Shown: positions 57,601 through 64,000 of the stretch, piece after piece
Numbering within the stretch: the first letter of the stretch is position 1
Layout: each line of letters opens with the position of its first letter
The notes under the pieces: generated by a model
Told to the model about the DNA's origin: nothing
Seen by the model: the letters and a program-made list of their open reading frames with translations, nothing else
The model's database searches: none
Program-made: the position numbers and the translations under genes
Origin: Pleodorina starrii
Taxonomy: Eukaryota; Chlorophyta; Chlorophyceae; Chlamydomonadales; Volvocaceae
Assembly: GCA_030267565.1 (NCBI GenBank)
Contig: BRXU01000024.1
Span: 124,001-188,000 of the forward strand
Direction of reading: 5' to 3'
DNA: 64,000 nucleotides

Positions 57601-57836
57601 CTTGCTTCCCTGCGCACACGCACACACTCTACCTGGTGGATGCTGGCTGGTTCGTTCGCTCTGTGATGAACGATGCATGCTTAATACTTCATGCTGATTA
57701 TGTCATTCCCAGTACATGTCTGCCGCATTGCATTGTCTCCTTCCGTTCCTTCACGCAGGTTTCGGGCGTCGTAATTGTATCGATGAAGAAGTTGGCAAGC
57801 AGCATCAGTGTCGCTGCTTGGCAGGAACCGTACTAA
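48656..57836 (+). CDS. SGNH/GDSL-type hydrolase, secreted, exon 1 interrupted by a MULE
   Basis: Exons: 48656-48923 plus 51809-51887 (one exon split by the insertion), 53074-53144, 53447-53568, 55110-55276, 56629-56889, 57128-57579, 57759-57836; about 498 residues. There is a hydrophobic leader (FALYANILLNIAVFCSA). Block I is GVVGGSISYG, created by splicing AG to T, with the nucleophile Ser. DWFSLV, NGCKPATPSSYM, DVDLVFVEYSLND, VVLVQVPHVW and HHPMDPGHKAMSD follow; the last supplies the Asp/His of block V. A Trp-rich C-terminal domain (GWQWIDEG, PKWGYVATTPGSTLVL) follows. It is probably an esterase acting on cell-wall or extracellular glycans (inference). Exons 2 and 3 disagree by one base in frame, so either a border is misread or there is a frameshift. 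With the 2.9-kb insertion this allele is likely inactive or makes a truncated product. TGTAA follows at 57905. Confidence 0.85.
49388..50262 (+). repeat. Degenerate CCCCGCCCTGCC minisatellite inside the MULE
   Basis: Nearly 900 bp of C-rich plus strand built from CCCCGCCC-type words with higher-order repeats (for example CCTCCCCGGCCCGCAACAAC recurs). Long Pro/Arg frames across it are composition artefacts. The related copy at 59100-59500 has a shorter version. Confidence 0.9.
50770..51160 (+). repeat. Tandem repeat of about 110 bp inside the MULE
   Basis: Three to four units, each starting near TCATGTCGTGTCCAGCCC (about 50777, 50887, 51000 and 51111) and containing GACATGCTGCACCCGCACCC. The inverted copy at 58180-58400 has about two units. 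Confidence 0.9.
51968..52904 (+). mobile_element. Helitron-like non-autonomous element, copy B
   Basis: Same ends as copy A (TTTTGGGCGGGGCCCC at the start; hairpin, ten bases and CTTG before T at the end). It is about 230 bp shorter because an inner block present in A around 11770-11990 is missing. It lies in intron 1 of the SGNH hydrolase gene in sense orientation. High similarity to copy A points to recent activity. Confidence 0.78.
52905..52980 (+). repeat. Hairpin repeat, inverted copy at 55500-55575
   Basis: Contains GGTGAATTGGTTAGTGGCC and the imperfect palindrome GGTCTAAATGTT / AACATTAGACC. The same sequence is found inverted at about 55500-55575 in intron 4 of the same gene. It is probably a small fold-back element. 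Confidence 0.6.
53256..53371 (+). repeat. Copy of the unknown 45.4-47.8 kb element, 3' part
   Basis: About 115 bp match 46086-46208 in inverted orientation, from GAGCGGACACGAGGGAGGG to CTCTCGCATCCTAC. It includes TTCTGAGT-TG-ACTCAGAA, a short palindrome over the stop codon of the parent frame. It lies in intron 2 of the SGNH gene. Confidence 0.7.
53655..53720 (+). mobile_element. Helitron-like 5' end (solo)
   Basis: The family start TTTTGGGCGGGGCCCC with the following GAAGCGCCCAGGGGGG and GTAGGATTGCCCATG. No 3' end belongs to it before the next 5' end at 53990, so two 5' ends stand in tandem ahead of a single 3' end. Confidence 0.7.
53721..53987 (+). repeat. Tandem repeat of about 80-90 bp between two Helitron-like 5' ends
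   Basis: Three degenerate units each holding GTAGCGCCTCTAGC or GTAGCGCATCTAGC, then GAAGCGGAGGCCTTAC and CATTGAAAT-like ends. It has no coding content. Confidence 0.75.
53990..54988 (+). mobile_element. Helitron-like non-autonomous element, copy C
   Basis: Complete, with the family 5' end and the hairpin-CTTG 3' end. It is more diverged from A and B than they are from each other (for example GCATAGCGAACATTG and TGAACGGGGCCCC near its end). It lies in intron 3 of the SGNH hydrolase gene in sense orientation. Confidence 0.75.
55577..56470 (-). mobile_element. Degenerate LINE ORF2 C-terminal fragment in SGNH intron 4
   Basis: The minus strand reads HGQWKSATIWDGL, PELDYFGTTMDRKSIWLAIP, SALGVERRLLYREGSGDTLT, VVADFWGRLTAFAAQQ and WDMVPSNHPFLSRNGSGQII. 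The segment VVADFWGRL...W aligns with VVANFWARV...W in the LINE fragments at 31.3 and 7.2 kb, but it is more diverged and AT-richer. It represents a different LINE lineage. Confidence 0.65.
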
Positions 57837-57904
57837 TATAATGCTACAAAGAACGGACTAAAAGCATATTATATGCGGGGGACGATTACAGACGATGGGT
57901 TTGT

Positions 57905-57909
57905 GTAAG
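57905..57909 (+). terminator. TGTAA polyadenylation signal of SGNH hydrolase gene
   Basis: TGTAA 69 nt after the TAA stop at 57836, an ordinary distance for this lineage. Confidence 0.6.
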
Positions 57910-58004
57910 GGGGTTATGCAACCCCATGGTCGTCAAGTGTGACGTCAAGAATCGACGGACCGCGACCCAGTCACTGATGCTGTACACCTATGCGCGATAC
58001 ACGT

Positions 58005-59935
58005 GACATGTATTGGCGGCCGTTGGCTATGGTAAGTTAACTTCACGGCAACGAAGCCGTAATTCTTATTCAAGCACTTGTTCCATGGTTTAAAGCCTAA
58101 GCGATAGGACTTTGTGGTCTTTCGGAACTAGGAGTCTGCAGGTTAATGGCCTTTGTCTGCACGGATTGCAGTCAGTTATCGTGTCGGGGGTTGCGGGCAG
58201 GAAAATAGAGATGGGGCTGGACACAACATGACAGCCTGAGGGGGGGCACGGTGGAAGGGTGTGGGCTTTGGGGAAGGGCGCGGGTGCAGCGTGTCGGGGA
58301 TTGGGGGCGGGAATTGGAGATGGCTGGACACGACATCACGGCCTGCGGGGCGGCACGGGGGGAGGGTGTGGGGCCGTACCCAACATGACAGGACGAGTGT
58401 AGGACAAGACAGGGCACTGTGAAGCGCCTGAGATTGTAGGGTATTGCGGAGCACGGCCGGTTGCTGCGGTACAACTGCATGGCCCTATAGGAGGGGGAGC
58501 ATGCCGCAAATCACGGCGGGATGTGGCATGGCAAGGTGCGGTAGGCCTTGGGACTTCTGCCCTGATACTGGGCCCCTTCCAAAAGAGGCCTGCGCAAGGT
58601 TCTTTCATGTCAGGGCGCTTGGATAACGTTCTGGTTATGCTACCTGCTAACGGTTAGGAACGTTCGATGCGGCACTGGAAACTAATTGACTGTCATTCAC
58701 TGTTTGCCGAGTTCCCAAAGGTGCCTTCCAGGGGGCCCACGGGCAAGTCTGCCGAGAGCAGAGGCAGCTAGGCCAACCTGCACTGATTGCCACAAATAAG
58801 GTTTTAAAGCATATCGGAACCATAGGACTCGGCCCATATCCAAAAAGCTGTGAAAAAGGGTGCGACTTCGGTATCAGCCCGGCGGGCCCTCCAACCCAGC
58901 CCGAGAGGCCTGCCAAACGCACACCCTGTCGAACCGACCTCCGCCGATCGCACCAAAAATTGGAGGGCACCGAGCGAAAACGCGCGACTTCAGGATTGTC
59001 GGTATCAGCCTGGCGGGCCCTTGGTTTCAGCCCTCCATCAGTGCACACATTCGGTTAGAAGGATGTGCGCCGATTACCCTCAATTTTGTAGAGCACTATG
59101 GAGTAGGGCGGGGTGGGGCGGGTCGGGGTAGGGCGGGGCGAGGTGAGGAGGGCACAAACGGGGCGGGGTGGGGCAGGGCGAGGCCGGGGCAGGGCGGAGT
59201 GTGGCGGGCCGGGTAGGGGCGGGTAGAGGCGGGTAGGAGCAGGGAAGGGCGGGTAGCGACGGGGAGGGGTACACGGAGGTGGGGCGGGGAAGACGGTGAG
59301 GGTCGGCAAGGGACAGGACGGGACGGGGCGGGGCGGGCCGGGGCAAGGCGGGGCGGGGCCATGGCAGGGCGGGGCGGTGAGGGACAGGATGGGACGGGAC
59401 GTGGCGGGGTGGGGCGGGGTGGGGGAGGGACGGGGCGGGGCGGGGTGAGGCGGGTACGGCCGGGCCGGGGCCGAGGCCGGGGCGGGGCGGGGCGGAGCTT
59501 CGTCAAGCGGGTCATACATCAGAGGGTCCTCATCAGAGAAGTGGAGCTGGAGGCCATCGCCTGCTCCGTCCGCCTCGCTGCCGCTGCCACCGTATGAATT
59601 CCTCCTCTATACCATTGGCGTTATCAACACGCTGGACAACGCTTGACGGTTGATACCGATACTTTACATGGTTGATGCGTGCCTGGCCTAAGTTAAGCGA
59701 CCCGCCTACCCTTATGCATTCCGTGGAATTTAGTAAATATACAACGATGTTCAGTGGTAAAGCGTTCACCTGAAGCAGCTTCAGGTGAACGCTAGCTGCT
59801 AGGCCAGTGAAAATATTTTCCGTGTATGCGCCAATCTTGGATGATTTCCGTATCGCTACCTGGTCATAAAGAAATTCTTAGAATTACAAACCCTGCATTC
59901 TACAGTAAGCTCCAATAGCCGAGCGACTGAAATTG
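58005..59935 (-). mobile_element. Diverged copy of the MULE repeat family lacking the TIRs
   Basis: Colinear in reverse with 48.97-51.33 kb: tandem units at 58180-58400, the GAAGTCGCGCG-type block at 58850-59090, the GC-rich minisatellite at 59100-59500, then the block with GGAGCTGGAGGCCATCGCC, and a last match near GGAGCTTACTGTAGA (about 59910). The outer inverted repeats found at 48924 and 51799 are absent, so the element is decayed or its ends were replaced. Confidence 0.75.
59763..59793. repeat. Perfect 14-bp inverted repeat (hairpin)
   Basis: GCGTTCACCTGAAG, three bases, then CTTCAGGTGAACGC. The MULE copy at 49112-49127 has only one arm (CTTCAGGTGTACGC), so the second arm is a local inverted duplication in this copy. 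Confidence 0.85.
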
Positions 59936-60079
59936 AACCTAGGGTCAACGGTAATCATGCGGCTCGATCGGGTGACGTGGGGAGGTGGGGTCGCATTCAT
60001 TTGTCGGCGTTTTGAACTCTAATTTTGCAGTATTATTACAGTTGGAGCAGCAAACATTAGCTACATGCAAGGATATTGG

Positions 60080-60392
60080 TGAAAAGTGCAAGTTGGAGCA
60101 AGTTTGTCACGCGACCGCTGCCACATGGCATCGGGCCCATCTGAACGCGGACGCGATTTAGGCGACGGCTGTAACATCCATTGATCCATCAGTTTGCTTG
60201 CCGGAAACCGTTGCTCAATAGCAAACCGCATGAAGCACAAGTTTAGTATGTTTCTAGAGTGTTGGGATGCTGGATGGAATAAAGAAGTGGTCGTGCAAAG
60301 CGGTTTCGGTACGGTTCGGTCGGGTGCTTTCAGCAGCCAGCAGCAGCGGCACACACCATTGGGCAGGAAGTTTGTTCTCTGAACAGCCATAA
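60080..60392 (-). mobile_element. Partial relative of the MITE-like element at 48.1 kb
   Basis: One end (60366-60392) matches the 27-bp inverted end of the 48067-48555 element. The stretch CCGCATGAAGCACAAG / GGAAACCGTTGC corresponds to its interior. The other end was not found. Confidence 0.45.
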
Positions 60393-60892
60393 ATAAATAC
60401 GTACCTGTGGGTTGCGACTCTATTGTTGCCTTTGTCACGTGGTACGAAAACCAGCGACGCCGAGTATTTCCAGCATCGCTCATCTTTATGAGCTTGATAT
60501 ATGCATATTTATCGCTCATCTTTATAAGCCTAGTATGTATTGGCCTGCTCTCATAGGCGTAAACAAGAAGGTTCGTAGCAACACCCCGCCCATCGCCGTT
60601 GTAGGTTCTTGAGCGGTCTTGTCAGTAGGGCATGGTTCTCTTAGGACACTTTGAGAATTCTTACACGTTCTAACAGCGACCTTCACTTTCCACTTTTGTT
60701 CTGGAATAGTCAACAACTAACGCAGCACCACCGGAGGAGGCTGCAGGTCGTCAGCGCCTTCAGTGCTCACTGAAGCTGTCAACCGGCGTCCCATCAGCGA
60801 GTTGGCATCATTCCAAGGCAGTTCTACCTTCAGCCTGTCACCTTATTTAACTAGAAGGGCCAGTCTCGGGAACAGCCTTGCCATTCTCTGCA
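60393..60892. other. Upstream region of TAZ gene
   Basis: Non-coding. It contains a direct repeat of about 36 bp (ATCGCTCATCTTTAT...GC, near 60476 and 60512). The promoter and 5' leader of the TAZ gene should lie here; a TTATTTAA motif at 60844 is about 50 bp before the ATG. Confidence 0.35.
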
Positions 60893-63800
60893 ATGGAAAA
60901 AGCCATTAACAATGGCGATCCAGCTTTTCTGGAGACGGTGAGTTAAAGGAGCTTTCGCGCTGGGCCTCGAGAATCGTGTGCGTCAGCGCGCCTTTTCAAC
61001 GAACCTGTAAAGCTAAACCGCTCAATAAACAAGGCTACGTGTTCGCGTCCGCTCTTCGCCGCGCCTCCATTCGCAGTGCCATCGCTGGTTGCTGTTTCAC
61101 TTTCACTGCATTGACTGCGGCCAATCCGAGGACACCTGCCAGCACGGCAAAGTGTGCACATACGGCAAGTCAACTTTCGCGCACGTACGAGGCTGCACCC
61201 GGACCGAGTGCTCGTTTCCCCGGTGTGATCTGGTCAAGTCCATTCTCCGCCACCACCAGGCTTGCAAGGTGGGTCTCGGCGTGTGTTGTTAACAGGGACT
61301 GCGGTGGGCTGCCAGCTGAATGCAGCGGGCGTAGTCTCATTGGGTCCACCTCGGTATGTAACGGGCGGTTCGTTTATGTTTTATGGCGCCAGATTAGTCA
61401 CCGCATCGTGTGGCGCCCCCCCCCCCATCCGTAATGGTGGAGTTGAGTGCAAGGAACTTGGGCCGAACCGCTGGATGCCCGCTGCCTAAGCGGGGAACGC
61501 CTCTATCTGGGGCTCTGACAACGTGGTTTCGGGCAGTATCACCGCGAGAGTTTCGATGCATTCCTGGTGGAACCCGTACGGTCCGGCCTTCCCAACCCCA
61601 ACCCCGCCGCGATGTTTAAAGCCGTCGCGAAGCTCGGATGTAATGTCACTATACTTCACAGCGAACATCCATTTTTATTAAGTTGTGCCGACTGTACCTG
61701 TTGGGCGGCCCGCAGAAGAACCCAATAACCAGTTTGCCCCTCGTAGTTTGTCCCTTGCAACCGTTGTTGATATTTGTAATGGTAATATGCGTAACCGGCT
61801 AGCAGAGCTGTGGGTGGTCGCGGGGACAATGTTCGCTATACAAATACAGTTGTCGATGTCGAAACGAAGAGACGCCGTCACGTTAACATTCATATGAACA
61901 ACGCAGTAGAAGTTGAAATGAATAGGAGTTCTGGATGCGTTGGAGCGAGTGCGGCCTCGGACCATGGACTCGGTCCTACATCTCTTACTGTCTTACACTG
62001 ATACCTGCACTATTGTCATTTTAAATTATAATAGAGTTTGTCACAAAACATTTGTATTGCTTTACAGCGTATCGAGCGAGTGAAGTTGGTCGTCACTCAG
62101 CCAGCCAGCCAGCCAGCCACGGACAGGGGCAACCCTAGGGGGCGGGGCCCCCCAGGGCGCCTCGCGCTGGGCCCCCCCAAAACCGATTCTGACTGTGCTC
62201 GCGAGGGCGAGCGCGTGCGAGGGCCGGCTTCTGGAGCAGGTTGCGTATTGGGTAGTTCGGTGCTTTTACTACAAATCGGTTGTGACAAATGTATTTGCCG
62301 CTACATGTCTGGCCCGTTCACTGGCTTGCCACCGCCCGACAACGACCCCTCACCCCACGTGGACCACTCAGGACGAGGACTGCCAGGTATGCTCACCGGT
62401 GTGCAGGTATCAAGCCCGCAGCAAGGCTCCGCCGCCGTCCCCGCCGCCGCCACCGCCGCCGCTGCACCCGCCCATCATGGGGTTGGCCCCCACGCTGGTA
62501 GCATCGCCCATGCAGCAGTGCTCCGAGCACCGCCCGCAGCCGCCACAGCTGTCGGAGCAGCCGTCCCCACAGTCCCAGAAACGCAGCAGCTCAAAAGCCG
62601 AGCTGGATGTCGTACAAACGCACAGGGACCTGCAGCAGCAGCAACAGCAGCAGGAGGTGGAGCAGCGTGCAGGCCTGCTGTTTGAGGCGCGCCACCGGGA
62701 GCACAAGCGCCACCTGTGCGGCAGCCTGAGCCGCACCTCTGGGACGCTGGACACCACCACCTGCGCCTCCGGTGCCTCCAACGGCGGCTGCAAATTGGCC
62801 AGCGCCGCATCTGGCTCCATCGAAGCCGTGACGGAGCTGCGGGCGCTACAGCTGGGGAGGTCCTCGGAGCGGCAGGCGGAGCCGAGCACGGACATGAGCT
62901 GTAAGCAGCCGACCCCGTGCCCCTCCTTCGCTCGCCAGTCAGCGCCCGCGTCGCTGGAGCCACACCTCAGCAGCAGCAACAGCAGTAACACCGGCAGCAG
63001 CGGCAGTAACAATTGCAGCAGCAGCTGCAACGTCGGCGGAAGCAGCCTGCCGCTGTCGGCCGAGGCCGCCCAGCTTGCAGCACCCATGCCTGGCTTCCGG
63101 GTGATCGCCGGCATGCAGCAGCAGCAGCAACAGCAGCAGCTCATGCAGCCGCCACTGCAGCAGCAGCAACAGCTGCTGTCGCAGCAGCAATGCAGCATGC
63201 CGTACGGTCCACCCGCCCTTACGGTGCTGCTGCAGCCGCCTGCACAGCAGCAGCAGCAGCCCGTTGCACCACCCGTTGTGCAGCCTGCCCTGCAGCCCCA
63301 AACTGCTTTACAGCTGCAGCAGCAGTTGTTGCCAGATGGCCATCGTCAAGCCATATTCGGACCTGTGCAGTTTCTCACGCCTGTCGCCTTCCAAGCCAGC
63401 TCACAGCTGTTGCAGCCACCGCAGCAGCAGCAATCTCTCATAGGCGATGCTCGGGGGGTGGTTGCGGATGGTAACGGGGGCCTATCCACAGCGGGTGGCA
63501 TGGGTCTGCAGACCAACACCACATCGTACATGTCACTTCCGTACGGCACCTGGCTGCAGCCATCCGTGCAGTTGGGTGCTGCGGCACCAGGATTGGCGTA
63601 CACTGTTGTACACCACCACTTCGGTTCCGCCGGCCACGCCGGCCGGCCGAATATGCTGCTGTCGCCGGCGCAACAGCAGCACCAGCAGCAGGCGCCGCCC
63701 CAACAGCACGCTTTGGGGCTGATGATGGGCGCAGCAGAGCACGTTACCACTGGCCCCGGATTGCTTATGGGGCCTCAGCAGGTGACAGGGATGGCGCCCA

Positions 63801-63940
63801 TGTCGCTGGGGTGCGGCTCAGCGGCCACATCTGGCACGAGCAGTGGTGCGAGCACGGGGCTGGCTGCAGCCTGGGGCTCATACCAATGTGCAGGTGCGTT
63901 GCGCGCGCCACAGATGCCCGAAAAGTTCCAACACTGTTAG
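60893..63940 (+). CDS. TAZ-type zinc finger protein with polyglutamine tracts, 601 aa
   Basis: Exons: 60893-60937, 61077-61268, 62372-63940; all joins are in phase 0. After MEKAINNGDPAFLET comes the zinc finger: FHFHCIDCGQSEDTC, then HVRGCTRTECSFPRC, then HHQACK joined across intron 2 to DEDCQVCSPVC. The order and spacing (HxxxC, CxxxxC, HxxxC, CxxC) follow the CBP/p300 TAZ domain, which binds transcription-factor activation domains. The rest (about 500 residues) is disordered: a Pro run (PPPSPPPPPPPLHPP), several Gln runs, Ser/Asn/Gly and Met-rich parts. No acetyltransferase, bromodomain or BTB domain is visible in this gene, so it is not p300 itself. A transcriptional co-regulator role is inferred. 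Intron 2 holds a Helitron-like element in antisense. Confidence 0.86.
61414..62182 (-). mobile_element. Helitron-like element in intron 2 of TAZ gene, antisense
   Basis: Read on the minus strand it starts TTTTGGGGGGGCCCAGCGC at 62182, passes the AT-rich blocks shared with 1-1097 and 31990-32865, and the ACCACC...GCAAACTGG block. It ends near CACTCAACTCCACCATTACGG (61430-61450). The 3' hairpin-CTTG end is not recognisable. It links the two sequence groups of the family, because it carries both the GC-rich 5' end and the AT-rich interior. Confidence 0.65.
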
Positions 63941-64000
63941 CCACATGGCGAGACATTTGGCCGGGATGAGGGCAAAGACGCCTGCACAGGTCGTAACGGC

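Noticed and set aside
59745..59775. Possible tRNA-Gly-like start TTCAGTGGTAAAGCG
   Set aside because: Only the A-box-like part is present. The sequence belongs to the MULE-family copy and has no cloverleaf.

Overview
The window looks like nuclear DNA of a chlamydomonadalean (Chlamydomonas/Volvox-type) green alga. The signs are GC-rich coding DNA, genes cut into many short exons by small introns with GT(R)-NCAG borders, TGTAA polyadenylation signals just past stop codons, alanine-rich and glutamine-rich proteins, and abundant LINE, Helitron-like and Mutator-like repeats. No rRNA, tRNA, CRISPR array or prokaryotic operon was seen.

Layout. 1-1.5 kb is transposon debris (a Helitron-like internal block and a LINE 3' end). 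2.1-5.6 kb (minus) is a complete 11-exon NAP1 histone chaperone gene ending in a prenylation box. 6.5-7.5 kb is transposon debris. 7.6-10.7 kb (minus) is a PAPS-dependent sulfotransferase gene whose first exon(s) were not found. 11.1-12.2 kb is a full Helitron-like element. 13.8-21.9 kb (plus) is an 11-exon gene for a secreted or membrane coiled-coil protein with a 39-bp coding minisatellite. 22-25 kb is mostly unassigned. 26.0-29.6 kb (minus) is an OPR-like (octotricopeptide-type) organelle RNA-binding candidate. 30.8-32.9 kb is a 5'-truncated LINE abutting a Helitron-like block. 34.4-39.7 kb (minus) is a tandem universal stress protein. It is head to head, about 500 bp apart, with a targeted helical-repeat protein gene at 40.2-43.9 kb (plus). 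45.4-47.8 kb holds decayed coding DNA of an unrecognised repeated element. 48.7-57.8 kb is an SGNH/GDSL-type hydrolase gene spread over seven exons and riddled with insertions. 57.9-60.4 kb carries further repeats. 60.9-63.9 kb (plus) is a complete gene for a TAZ-zinc-finger protein with long glutamine tracts.

The most striking structure is in the SGNH gene. A 2,876-bp element with 66-75 bp terminal inverted repeats and a perfect 9-bp target duplication sits inside coding exon 1. Removing it with one duplication copy restores the open reading frame exactly, through the catalytic GGS block. The remaining introns of that gene have also collected Helitron-like, LINE and hairpin repeats. The other genes are unrelated housekeeping or regulatory genes and do not form a pathway.

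Exon borders were read by eye from splice consensus, phase continuity and family similarity. No alignment or transcript data were available.
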